Below, in pieces: positions 1 to 7,144 of a stretch of 64,000 nucleotides of DNA. The stretch's first letter is position 1, and every line of letters begins with the position of its first letter. The translations under genes were made by a program, and so were the position numbers. The notes below the pieces were generated by a model. The model made no database searches. It worked only from the letters and a program-made list of their open reading frames with translations, and was not told the origin of the DNA. The stretch lies in NCBI GenBank assembly GCA_005880695.1, contig VBGR01000034.1, positions 62,001 through 126,000 of the forward strand. The letters are read 5' to 3'. The DNA is from Chloroflexota bacterium. GTDB lineage: Bacteria; Chloroflexota; Dormibacteria; Dormibacterales; Dormibacteraceae.

Positions 1-379
1 GGAAGACCGGAAGGAACGATTCCGCGTACTCGCGGTCGAACCCGAACTCGTCGATCTCGTAGAGATCGCGCTTGGCGAGCTCGACCTGCTGGTAGAAGAA
101 CTGGACGATCGCCATCATCGCGTTCAGGTCGATGACGTCGCGGCCAGTCAGCCGGCGGAGTCCGACGCTGAGACGGCCGACCCCCTCCAGCGCCAACAAA
201 GGGGCTTGCTTGCGGAGACGCCGCACCGTCCGGGGCAGGGCGACGCGACGGTGGCCGTTGTGATCCTGGGGCGTGCGCGCGCGAATCTCGAGCGCGACGT
301 CCCGATAGAGCCCGTCGAGGTCGGCCCTGGCCGCCCGTTCCACGGTCGCCCGCGGCCTGGTCGGCGCCGGAGCCGCCAT
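1..379 (-). CDS. Lysophospholipid acyltransferase-like protein, N-terminal part (cut by window start)
   Basis: Only the first 126 codons are present; the gene runs off the left edge. The ATG at 379 overlaps the TGA of the upstream SDR gene (ATGA), so the two are translationally coupled. The visible part has a basic N-terminus and then the segment DEFGFDREYAESFLPVF, which resembles the stretch just before the PlsC acyltransferase domain in actinobacterial Rv0502-like proteins. The catalytic HX4D motif would lie beyond the window. Pairing with a GalE2-like SDR also matches the Rv0501-Rv0502 arrangement. By family analogy it would acylate a lysophospholipid or related acceptor at the membrane. 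The call is inferred from the N-terminus and context. Confidence 0.55.
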   Translation of the reverse strand, partial: MAAPAPTRPRATVERAARADLDGLYRDVALEIRARTPQDHNGHRRVALPRTVRRLRKQAPLLALEGVGRLSVGLRRLTGRDVIDLNAMMAIVQFFYQQVELAKRDLYEIDEFGFDREYAESFLPVF

Positions 380-1329
380 CAGCCGGCCTTCTGAAACACC
401 GGCGGCGCGGCGAATTTGACCGCCACGTCCGCCGTCGACTCCCGCGGCCGCCAGCCGGAGGCTTCCTCCAGGCGCCGGCAGTCGATCGCCTGGCCGTCGC
501 TCAGGAGCTGGATCAGGTGGTCTGGCAGATCGTGGCCGGTCGCCGCCCGGTAGGCCTGGCGCCGGACCCAGGTGCCGCCCATCGGCGGCAGGATCGGCCT
601 GCCCCGCCGCCCCGCTAAGCGGAGGAGCTGGCTCAGCAGCAGGACGCCCTGCCCGGCAACGTTGAAGACGCCCGCGTGAGACCCGAGCGCGGCTCGCTCT
701 ACCGCCTCCAGCGCGGCGTCTTCCGAGAGCAGCTGGAGCCGTGGGTCGAAGCCCGGGACGGTCGGCGGCGCTTCCAGGGCGAGGTACTCGGCGAGCGGGC
801 TGGGCCAGCGCCGGCCGAGGACCTGGCCGAGCCGCAGGACCACCACGTCGACCGTGTCGTTGACCATCGCGAACTCACGCACCGTGAGCTCCACCTCACG
901 CAGGTCGCGCCCGGCTGCGCCGGCGGGCGCGCCCCGGCGGCCGTCCTCCTCTGTCAGCAGCGATGGCAGCTCGAGGCCGGAGCTGTAAACGGCCGTGGAC
1001 GACTTCACAACCAGGCGCCGAGCGCGCTGCGAGCCGGCCAGGACGTTCATCGTGCCCATGACGTTGGTCTCGTGCGCCTGGCGCGGGATCGCGGCGGTCG
1101 CCGCGACCTGGGTCGCCAGATGCACGACGACGTCCGGGTCCAGCTCCTTTATCAGCTCGCTGGCGGAGGGCTGGCGGAGGTCCGCCCGAAAGAACTGGAG
1201 ACGTCGGAAACGCAGGCGTGGCGGGACCACGTCCAAACCGAAGACGGCGCGGACGTCGTCATGTCGCTCGAGCCGCCTGGCGAGGTCAGGCCCGAGGCCC
1301 CGGGAAACCCCGGTGATGAGGACTCGCAA
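379..1329 (-). CDS. NAD-dependent epimerase/dehydratase (extended SDR, GalE2-like)
   Basis: The 316-residue product starts with a Rossmann strand and glycine motif, TGVSRGLGPDLARRL (residues 6-20), followed by an acidic strand end and DVVVHLAT, typical of extended SDRs. Where family members carry the catalytic Tyr-x3-Lys I see only GRDLREVE, with no Tyr or Lys, so it may bind NAD(P) without classic epimerase chemistry. The start is TTG at 1329; I see no strong ribosome site. Its stop overlaps the start of the downstream acyltransferase, which suggests a shared role in lipid or envelope metabolism. The substrate cannot be read from the sequence. Confidence 0.8.
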   Translation of the reverse strand: MRVLITGVSRGLGPDLARRLERHDDVRAVFGLDVVPPRLRFRRLQFFRADLRQPSASELIKELDPDVVVHLATQVAATAAIPRQAHETNVMGTMNVLAGSQRARRLVVKSSTAVYSSGLELPSLLTEEDGRRGAPAGAAGRDLREVELTVREFAMVNDTVDVVVLRLGQVLGRRWPSPLAEYLALEAPPTVPGFDPRLQLLSEDAALEAVERAALGSHAGVFNVAGQGVLLLSQLLRLAGRRGRPILPPMGGTWVRRQAYRAATGHDLPDHLIQLLSDGQAIDCRRLEEASGWRPRESTADVAVKFAAPPVFQKAG

Positions 1330-1347
1330 GGTAAGTTGACCACCTAA

Positions 1348-1370
1348 GCCGGGCAGCGGGTCCGCCCGGC
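1348..1370. terminator. Hairpin between two minus-strand genes
   Basis: Perfect 7-bp arms GCCGGGC and GCCCGGC flank a 9-base loop. It lies between the stop of the 73-residue membrane gene and the start of the SDR gene, both on the minus strand. There is no T tract, so it may be a weak terminator or attenuator. Confidence 0.4.
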
Positions 1371-1392
1371 AACCGGCTCACTCTACGCGCCT

Positions 1393-1614
1393 TCAGCGAG
1401 ACAGGGTATAGGCGATTAACACGATGCCGGCGACGCCGAGGACGCTTCCCCAAAAACGCCAGTAACCGGGCACGATGGCCGCTTCCTCGAGCTCACCGCG
1501 TTTGGGGTGGAGGCCCCGGATCAGGCGCGTCGGAAACCGTCCGATGTCGAAAAAGAGCACGATGCCGACGGCCAGCCAGGAGAGCCCCAGGACGATCGAC
1601 CAGTAGGCGCTCAC
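1393..1614 (-). CDS. Small two-helix membrane protein, unknown function
   Basis: The product has 73 residues with hydrophobic segments at about 5-25 and 52-70, joined by a basic loop (RFPTRLIRGLHPKRGE). The topology fits two transmembrane helices with the charged loop in the cytoplasm. The start is GTG at 1614, preceded by a GA-rich stretch (GAGAGAGAGG) that could serve as ribosome site. It sits 35 bases after the stop of the glutamate dehydrogenase gene on the same strand and may be cotranscribed. I do not recognise a family. Confidence 0.6.
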   Translation of the reverse strand: MSAYWSIVLGLSWLAVGIVLFFDIGRFPTRLIRGLHPKRGELEEAAIVPGYWRFWGSVLGVAGIVLIAYTLSR

Positions 1615-1649
1615 CGCGTCATTGCCTCTCTCTCAGGGAGCGGTAAGAG

Positions 1650-2909
1650 CTAGGGGTAGATGCCCCGCACGATGGTTGCGTTGGCGACCTTCTGCACCGC
1701 CAGCGCATAGGCGGCGGTGCGCATAGGAAGCCGCTTGTTGACGCTCGTGTGAAGCACCTCATAGAAGGCGCGCGTGATGATGTGGTGGAGCTTCGTGTTG
1801 ATCTCCTCGCCCTCCCAGAAGAAGGCCTGGAGGTCCTGCACCCACTCGAAGTAGGAAACGATCACCCCGCCGGAGTTGGCCAGGATGTCCGGGACGATGA
1901 ACACCCCCATCTCGTTCAGGATGTCGTCCGCCGCCGGCGTCGTCGGCACGTTGGCGCCCTCGGTGATGAGCCGGGCGTGGACCTTGCCGGCATTCTTCTC
2001 GGTCAGCACGTTCTCGACGGCGGCCGGCACCAGCACGGTGACCGGCAGCTCGAGGAGCTCCTCGTTGCTGATGTCCTCGCCGCCCTTGAACCCGCTGACG
2101 CCTCCGCGTACACGCTTGTGCTCGTCCAGCGCTTCGAGGTCGAGGCCTTTCGGGTTGTGGATTCCCGTCCTGGAGTCGCTCACCGCCACGACCTTGATGC
2201 CGGCCTCGGCCAGCAGGCGGGCCGCGCTGTGGCCGACGGTGCCGTAACCCTGGATGGCCACGGTCGGGGTCTCCTCCTGCACGTGCAGGTACTTGAGCGC
2301 CTCCAGAGTCACATAGGTGACGCCCCGTCCAGGCGCCTCGTCCCGGCCCACCGAGCCGCCCACATCCAGCGGCTTGCCGGTCACCGACGCGGGGACCGAG
2401 TGGCCTTCGTGCATCGAGATGGTGTCCATGATCCAGGCCATCACCTGCGGGGTTGTGCCCATGTCGGGCGCGGGAATGTCCTTCTCTGGTCCCAGCAGGA
2501 GCGCAATCTCCGTGGCGTAGCGCCGCGTCAGATGTTCCAGCTCGCCGGGCGAGAGCCGCCGCGGATCGACGTCCACGCCACCTTTCGCGCCGCCATAGGG
2601 AAGGCCGACGACGGCGCACTTCCAGGTCATCAACATCGCCATCGCCTTCACCGCGTCGAGCGTCAGCCCGGCCTGGTAGCGGATGCCGCCCTTGGCGGGT
2701 CCACGGCTGATGTTGTGCTGCACCCGATAGCCCGTGAAGAGCTCGATCGAGTGGTCGTCCATGTGCACCGGAAAGTGGACGACGAGCTCGCGCTTGACCT
2801 CGCGCAGGAGGTTGCGAACGTTCTCCGGGAGGTCGAGCACGTCGGCGGCTACGTCGAACTGGTGCTGGGCGGTGACGTATGCGGAATCGGCCTTCAGCCC
2901 GACTGCCAC
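1650..2909 (-). CDS. gdhA: Glu/Leu/Phe/Val dehydrogenase (glutamate dehydrogenase)
   Basis: This 419-residue protein is full length for the hexameric glutamate dehydrogenase family, which interconverts glutamate and 2-oxoglutarate plus ammonia. The N-terminal domain carries the substrate region FTGYRVQHN (58-66) and GPAKGGIRY (70-78), then the catalytic glycine-rich motif GLPYGGAKGGVDVDP with the active lysine near 109. A Rossmann domain follows (GYGTVGHSAARLL, about 220-232) and binds NAD(P). The start is GTG at 2909 with a TAGTAT hexamer exactly 7 bases upstream, so the mRNA is probably leaderless. It is divergent from the DUF881 pair with only 19 bases between start codons. Confidence 0.95.
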   Translation of the reverse strand: MAVGLKADSAYVTAQHQFDVAADVLDLPENVRNLLREVKRELVVHFPVHMDDHSIELFTGYRVQHNISRGPAKGGIRYQAGLTLDAVKAMAMLMTWKCAVVGLPYGGAKGGVDVDPRRLSPGELEHLTRRYATEIALLLGPEKDIPAPDMGTTPQVMAWIMDTISMHEGHSVPASVTGKPLDVGGSVGRDEAPGRGVTYVTLEALKYLHVQEETPTVAIQGYGTVGHSAARLLAEAGIKVVAVSDSRTGIHNPKGLDLEALDEHKRVRGGVSGFKGGEDISNEELLELPVTVLVPAAVENVLTEKNAGKVHARLITEGANVPTTPAADDILNEMGVFIVPDILANSGGVIVSYFEWVQDLQAFFWEGEEINTKLHHIITRAFYEVLHTSVNKRLPMRTAAYALAVQKVANATIVRGIYP

Positions 2910-2915
2910 GCCGCC

Positions 2916-2922
2916 GATACTA
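2916..2922. promoter_or_regulatory. Shared divergent -10 elements for gdhA and the DUF881 operon
   Basis: The heptamer GATACTA reads GATACT on the plus strand, 7 bases before the DUF881 ATG at 2929, and TAGTAT on the minus strand, 7 bases before the gdhA GTG at 2909. The start codons are too close for separate leaders. Both transcripts are therefore predicted to be leaderless and to compete for one region of DNA. Confidence 0.6.
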
Positions 2923-2928
2923 CATCCG

Positions 2929-3657
2929 ATGCTCGCCGCCTGGCCGCGATTGCGCCTGTACCCCCTGGTCGCCTTGCTGGCGCTCGCCTTCGGGTTCTTC
3001 TTTGCCGCTCAGCTGCGCGCCGAGCTGATCCCGCCGTCCAACCGCGTGGCGCGCAACGAAGCTCTCGCCCTGACCGTCAGGAGTCTTGAAACCGACAACG
3101 CCGCCTACCGGTCGCGCACCGCCGCGCTGCAGTCTCAGATCGGCCGGCTGGAGACGGACGCCGCGCTGCGCTCGGGCGCCAGCCGGCAGCTGGCGGACCA
3201 GGTCGCCGAACTTCGCGCGCACTCGGGCCTGACGCGGCTGCACGGCCCAGGTGAGACGGTCACGCTCGGCAACGGCCAGTCCCCCAAAGGAGGAGCCGCC
3301 GTGAGCGCCTACCTGGTCAACTTTCAGGACGTCCAGGACGTGGTCAACCTGCTCTTCCGGGGCGGCGCGGAGGGCATCGCCGTGAACGGCCGCCGGATCA
3401 CGCCCGAGAGCCGCATCGTCGGCGCGGGGACGGCGGTCGTAATCGACGACGGGCCGCCTCTCGTGCCGCCTTTCAGCGTCGCCGCCGTGGGCAACCGAGC
3501 CGCGATCGAAACGCTGCTCGCAGCGCCAGCCAGCCTCGGGGACCTGAAGCAGCGCCAGCGGGACTACCAGGTGCAGCTCGGCTGGTTCGGCGCCGGCGAC
3601 CTCGTCCTCCCGGCGGCTGACACCGGCCTCGAGCCCCAGTACGCGCATGCCGGCTGA
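2929..3657 (+). CDS. DUF881 family membrane protein (first of pair)
   Basis: The 242-residue protein has one N-terminal transmembrane helix (about 9-27), a coiled-coil-like region (about 40-85), and a C-terminal domain with the DUF881 signature around VNLLFRGGAEGIAVNGRRI. The fold is predicted to sit outside the membrane on a membrane-anchored coil. DUF881 proteins are common in Firmicutes, Actinobacteria and Chloroflexi, often near division or envelope genes; their biochemical role is unknown. I chose the ATG at 2929 because the membrane helix starts just after it and a -10 hexamer lies 7 bases upstream. It overlaps the second DUF881 gene by 11 bases. Confidence 0.85.
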   Translation: MLAAWPRLRLYPLVALLALAFGFFFAAQLRAELIPPSNRVARNEALALTVRSLETDNAAYRSRTAALQSQIGRLETDAALRSGASRQLADQVAELRAHSGLTRLHGPGETVTLGNGQSPKGGAAVSAYLVNFQDVQDVVNLLFRGGAEGIAVNGRRITPESRIVGAGTAVVIDDGPPLVPPFSVAAVGNRAAIETLLAAPASLGDLKQRQRDYQVQLGWFGAGDLVLPAADTGLEPQYAHAG

Positions 3658-4318
3658 GCGGCGCCTGCGCACGCCGCTGGTCGTCGGTGTGGTGATCCTG
3701 CTGATCACCCTGCTGGCGGTGATCCAGGTCCGCAGCCAGGCTGAGGTGCAGCGCAGCCTGCTCTCGCAGGACAACACCTCGCTGGCGTTCCTGATCGACG
3801 ACCTTCACCGCTCCAATGACGACCTGGCCAAGCAGGAGAAAGCCCTCGCTTCCAGGCGCGACATGCTCAGCGGCGCCGGCAGCGCGGCGGTCGCCAACGC
3901 CGCGCTCAGCGCCGAGGCGCAGAACCTCCGGATCGTGCAGGGCCTGGACCCGGTTCGGGGGCCAGGCGTCGTGGTCACCGTCGACGCTCCGCTCAACGAC
4001 GTGGACCTCCAGGACGCGGTCAACAACCTCCACGTCGCCGGCGCCGAGGCGATCTCCCTGGCCGGGCGACGGATCGTCACCGGCACTGTGATCGAGGCCT
4101 CGGGGGGCGAAGTGCTGATCGATGGCGTCGGCGTGCGGGGCCCCTGGACGCTGGTCGCGATCGGCGACCCGTCCCGCCTGGCCACGGCCGGCGACGAGAT
4201 GACGCGAACGCTACGGGCCGACGCCCGCGTCAGATCGGCGTCCTACCGAGCGGACCCCGACCTCACGATCTCCTCCGTGATCAGGCAGCGCCCTTTCGTG
4301 TACGCGCTCGCGCCGTAG
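3647..4318 (+). CDS. DUF881 family membrane protein (second of pair)
   Basis: This is a 223-residue paralogue of the preceding gene with the same plan: an N-terminal helix (about 10-26), a coil region, then a C-terminal domain with DAVNNLHVAGAEAISLAGRRI, parallel to the signature in the first copy. Its ATG lies inside the end of the first gene, so the two are surely coexpressed and perhaps form a hetero-complex. The last 38 bases overlap the 3' end of the convergent phaR gene. Confidence 0.85.
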   Translation: MPAERRLRTPLVVGVVILLITLLAVIQVRSQAEVQRSLLSQDNTSLAFLIDDLHRSNDDLAKQEKALASRRDMLSGAGSAAVANAALSAEAQNLRIVQGLDPVRGPGVVVTVDAPLNDVDLQDAVNNLHVAGAEAISLAGRRIVTGTVIEASGGEVLIDGVGVRGPWTLVAIGDPSRLATAGDEMTRTLRADARVRSASYRADPDLTISSVIRQRPFVYALAP

Positions 4319-4802
4319 GCCGCCGGCTCGGCCGCTTTCCACCAAGCCTCGCTTCCAGCGCGTCGAGCCGGGCGTTGAGGCGCCCGATGTCGCGGCGGGT
4401 CGGGATATTGAGCCGCTTCAAGGCCTGCGTGATCGCCACCTCGACGACACCCTCCAGGTCTCCCCGGGCCTGCCCCAACTGGCCGCTGACCAACTCGGCC
4501 GGCATGCTGATCGTCCGGCGCAAGTAGTCGAGCAGAGCCTGGCCGCGCTCGACCGGACCCTCGGCGCCCTCCTCGTGGGCGTGGCCGTTGCCGCTGCTCT
4601 GGCGCTCCTCGCGCGCGACGATCTGGGAGAGGACGATTGGCGTCAGGTCGCGACCCGTGTCACGCTGGATGACGGTCACGTCCTCGCCCGCGCGAACCAT
4701 GCGAGCGATGTCATCCAGCGTGATGTAGCGCCGGCTGCGCGTGTCGTAAAGCTTCCGATTGGAGTACTTCTTGACTACGTGTTTTTGTGCTGCAGGGGAC
4801 AT
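4281..4802 (-). CDS. phaR: PhaR-type polyhydroxyalkanoate synthesis repressor
   Basis: The 173-residue protein opens with the PHB/PHA accumulation regulator DNA-binding domain: KYSNRKLYDTRSRRYITLDDI (about 12-32) is the family signature. It continues with an acidic linker, a helical region, and a basic C-terminal tail (KRPSRRPTARARTRKG). PhaR proteins repress phasin and synthesis genes and release DNA when they bind PHA granules. It is divergent from a phasin-like gene, and a perfect inverted repeat overlaps its own TATAAT -10 element, which predicts autoregulation. The ATG at 4802 lies 10 bases after that hexamer. No PHA synthase gene is in the window. Confidence 0.9.
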   Translation of the reverse strand: MSPAAQKHVVKKYSNRKLYDTRSRRYITLDDIARMVRAGEDVTVIQRDTGRDLTPIVLSQIVAREERQSSGNGHAHEEGAEGPVERGQALLDYLRRTISMPAELVSGQLGQARGDLEGVVEVAITQALKRLNIPTRRDIGRLNARLDALEARLGGKRPSRRPTARARTRKGAA

Positions 4803-4812
4803 GACGGTGTCG

Positions 4813-4835
4813 ATTATAACGCATTGCGTTATGAT
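4813..4835. promoter_or_regulatory. phaR/phasin divergent promoters with PhaR-type operator
   Basis: A perfect 17-base inverted repeat at 4816-4832, with arms ATAACGCA and TGCGTTAT round a central T, sits between phaR and the phasin gene. The phaR -10 is a perfect TATAAT on the minus strand (4818-4813). A phasin -10, TATGAT, lies on the plus strand at 4830-4835. One bound dimer would cover both. Assignment to PhaR is inferred from position and symmetry. Confidence 0.65.
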
Positions 4836-4839
4836 GTTC

Positions 4840-4854
4840 AGAGGTTCAACCTCT
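4840..4854. promoter_or_regulatory. Second palindrome upstream of phasin-like gene
   Basis: Perfect 7-base arms AGAGGTT and AACCTCT flank one C. It lies downstream of the phasin -10 and just before the ribosome site GGAGGTGAG (4859-4867), so it would sit in the 5' leader. It could be a second operator or a small hairpin that affects translation. Confidence 0.45.
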
Positions 4855-4869
4855 CACTGGAGGTGAGAT

Positions 4870-5400
4870 ATGGGTAAAAGGAAGAAAGCGTCGCGCGGAG
4901 CTGGCGGAACAGCTCGCAAACTGATATCGCAGGCGGTCGGTTCAGTCGAGAAGAGGCTGCCCAAGGACTACCAGAAGGTGGTCCGCGACTTCGGCAAGCA
5001 GGTCGACAAGGGTGTCCAGCAGGCGGTCAAGCAGGCGGAGAAGAACGGCACCGAAGTCCAAAAGCTGATGACGCGGTTGAGCCAGACCGCGAGCCGGAGC
5101 GACCTCGCCAAGCTGGAGCAGCGCATCGAGCAGCTGGCCAAGCAGATCGGCGCCGGCGCGCGCTCCCGCACACGCAGCGCTGCGCGGTCAACCCGGCGGA
5201 CCGCCAGCAGCACCGCCAGGAAGGCCGGCACGCGGGTACGCCGAACGACGCGAGCCGCCGGCACCACGACCCGCCGGGCCTCGACCCGCGCCAAGCGGCC
5301 GACCACGAGTCGCCGGCGGAGTACGACTACGCGCACCACGACGCGCACAACCACGACGCGGCCGACGACGCCACCAACTCCGCCGACTCCTACTACCTAG
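4870..5400 (+). CDS. Phasin-like granule protein with basic histone-like tail
   Basis: The 176-residue protein has a helical, amphipathic N-terminal half (about 15-95, e.g. QVDKGVQQAVKQAEKNGTEV) typical of phasin-like coiled proteins. An Arg/Thr/Ser/Ala-rich low-complexity tail (about 97-176) resembles histone H1-like or nucleoid-binding tails. Divergence from phaR supports a role at PHA granules, and the basic tail could tether granules to DNA as in PhaM-type proteins; that is inference. A strong ribosome site GGAGGTGAG precedes the ATG at 4870, unlike the many leaderless genes here. A relative with the same plan lies at 55082-55609. Confidence 0.65.
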   Translation: MGKRKKASRGAGGTARKLISQAVGSVEKRLPKDYQKVVRDFGKQVDKGVQQAVKQAEKNGTEVQKLMTRLSQTASRSDLAKLEQRIEQLAKQIGAGARSRTRSAARSTRRTASSTARKAGTRVRRTTRAAGTTTRRASTRAKRPTTSRRRSTTTRTTTRTTTTRPTTPPTPPTPTT

Positions 5401-5447
5401 CAGGCGACCGAAAGAGGGATCCGCGGCCCTTTCAGGGGCGCGGCGTC

Positions 5448-5518
5448 GGCGCTAAGGCGCCCTGGCGGCCGACCCGTCAGTCGGCTCGTCCGCTCCTCGG
5501 TCAGGCAGCTTCGGCTGC
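5448..5518. terminator. Three short hairpins between convergent genes
   Basis: The 172-base gap between the phasin-like gene and the minus-strand amidohydrolase holds three hairpins: GGCGC/GCGCC (5448-5461), GCCGAC/GTCGGC (5468-5485) and GCAGC-TTCG-GCTGC (5505-5518) with a stable UUCG loop. There is no long T run. A bidirectional termination zone is the simplest reading. I see no gene in the rest of the gap. Confidence 0.4.
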
Positions 5519-5572
5519 GATCCCTGCGGTGCTCCGTCGCCTTCGCCGGCTCGGCTCGCCAGGATCGCCTGA

Positions 5573-7123
5573 TCACTCGACGCCCTCTTTCAGCCGCCTG
5601 CTCCTAGCAACCGGGACCCCGGCTACCGCGACCAGATTTGGGCGAACTTCCGCCCAGGTCTCCGGCCGCGCCTGGAGCGGGTCTTCCTCGTACACCTGGA
5701 AGTCGGCGTGGCGGCCTGGCTCGAGCGTCCCTTTCAGGCTCTCCTCGAAGGTCGTCCAGGCTCCGGCGACGGTGTATGCGCGAAGAGCCTGGAGCGCAGT
5801 CAGCCCGTCGCCGACGGCGGCGGCGAGGCCGGGCCAGGGATTCGGATCCTTGACGACCGGCAGGTCGGAGCTGAACGCGACCTGGACACCCGCTCGCAGC
5901 AGGTCTCGCTGGGGCGCGACATGGGCGGCCAGCGCCGCCGGCAGCTGCTCGCCGAATCGCTGCCGGCCGAGCGTCGCGAACAGCGGCTGCATCACGGCGG
6001 CCATTCCCGCGCGGGCCAGCCGCCGCTGGAGGTCAGGCGGACAGACCGTGCAGTGTTCGACGCGGTGGCGCAGCGGGCGCGGACCGGGCGGCGCCGACTC
6101 CACGGCCAGGAGCAGCGCCTCGATGGCGGCATCGCCGATCGCGTGGGCGGCGACCTGGAGCCCAGCCGGCTGGGCCGCGTGGACGAGTTCGCGCAGGTCC
6201 TCAGGGGTCGTTCGCCAGGGCCCGTCCTGGCCGCGGAGGCGGGCGGTCGCGCCGGAGGCGCCACCGTCGACGAAGACCTTGACCGGGCCCATCCGCAGCC
6301 TGGAGCTGCCAAAGCCAGTCGCGGCGCCGAGGCCGCGCAGCGAGGGCAGGAGCTCCCAGGAGAGGAACTCGTTGACGCGCACCTCGAGCCGTCCCTCGTC
6401 GACCAGCTCCTGGTACGCACGGAGGTCGTCGGCGAATCCCCGGTTGACCGCAGCGCCTACGCTCGTGATCCCGCGCGAGCTGAGCAAGCGCAGGCAGCGC
6501 CGGATTCCCAGCTTCCGTTGGGCGAGGGGAGGCGGCGGCTGGTGATCGGCGGGCAGCCGCATCGCGGCCTCGAGCAGCAAGCCGTTGGGGGTCCCGTCCG
6601 GGTCGCGCCCGATGCTGCCGCCAGGCGGGTCAGGTGTTGCGGCCGTGATGCCGCCGGCGGCAAGCGCGGCGCTGCTGGCGACCCGCGAGTGGCCGCCGCG
6701 ATGGTCGACGAGCGTGGGCCGGCCTCCGACCGCGGCGTCGAGCTCGGTCCGGTGAGGAGCCCGCTTCTCGGCCAACTCCTCCTCCCAGTAGCCCCGGCCG
6801 AGCACCCACCCCGAAGGAGTTCGGCCAGCCGCCGCCCGCAGGCGGCGCTGGAGCTCGGCGATGCTGCGGGAGCCGGTGAGGTCGGCGCCGAAGGAGGTCA
6901 GCCCGTGGTAGACGACGTGCGCGTGGGCGTCGTTGAAGCCGGGCAGGACGGCCGCGCCCGCCAGTCTCACGACGCGGGTGCGCGGGCCCTTCAGTCCGAG
7001 CAGATCCTCGCCGCCCACACCGGCCACCATGCCGCTCTTCACCGCCAGGTGGGAGAAGGGGCGAAGGCCGGCTCTGCCCAGGGTGTAGACGCGGCCGCCG
7101 GCCAGGAGCAGATCGGCGTACAT
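5573..7123 (-). CDS. YtcJ-type amidohydrolase
   Basis: The 516-residue enzyme belongs to the amidohydrolase superfamily, YtcJ/Amidohydro_3 branch. The N-terminal composite sheet (LLLAGGRVYTLG) is followed by the metal-binding motif GFNDAHAHV (about 60-68) and later by HAIGDAAIEALL and HRVEHCTV with further metal-ligand histidines. The terminal segment GTLEPGRHADFQVYEEDP is the usual closing strand. These enzymes hydrolyse amide or ester-like bonds in a metal-dependent TIM barrel; the substrate is unknown. The ATG at 7123 is divergent from ltaE, with 21 bases between them. Confidence 0.88.
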   Translation of the reverse strand: MYADLLLAGGRVYTLGRAGLRPFSHLAVKSGMVAGVGGEDLLGLKGPRTRVVRLAGAAVLPGFNDAHAHVVYHGLTSFGADLTGSRSIAELQRRLRAAAGRTPSGWVLGRGYWEEELAEKRAPHRTELDAAVGGRPTLVDHRGGHSRVASSAALAAGGITAATPDPPGGSIGRDPDGTPNGLLLEAAMRLPADHQPPPPLAQRKLGIRRCLRLLSSRGITSVGAAVNRGFADDLRAYQELVDEGRLEVRVNEFLSWELLPSLRGLGAATGFGSSRLRMGPVKVFVDGGASGATARLRGQDGPWRTTPEDLRELVHAAQPAGLQVAAHAIGDAAIEALLLAVESAPPGPRPLRHRVEHCTVCPPDLQRRLARAGMAAVMQPLFATLGRQRFGEQLPAALAAHVAPQRDLLRAGVQVAFSSDLPVVKDPNPWPGLAAAVGDGLTALQALRAYTVAGAWTTFEESLKGTLEPGRHADFQVYEEDPLQARPETWAEVRPNLVAVAGVPVARSRRLKEGVE

Positions 7124-7131
7124 CGGTTGGA

Positions 7132-7137
7132 TAGAGT
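7132..7137 (+). promoter_or_regulatory. -10 element of ltaE (leaderless)
   Basis: TAGAGT lies exactly 7 bases before the GTG at 7145. This spacing places the transcription start at or near the start codon. It supports the GTG at 7145 over the internal ATG at 7160. Confidence 0.5.
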
Positions 7138-7144
7138 TTTAGCC

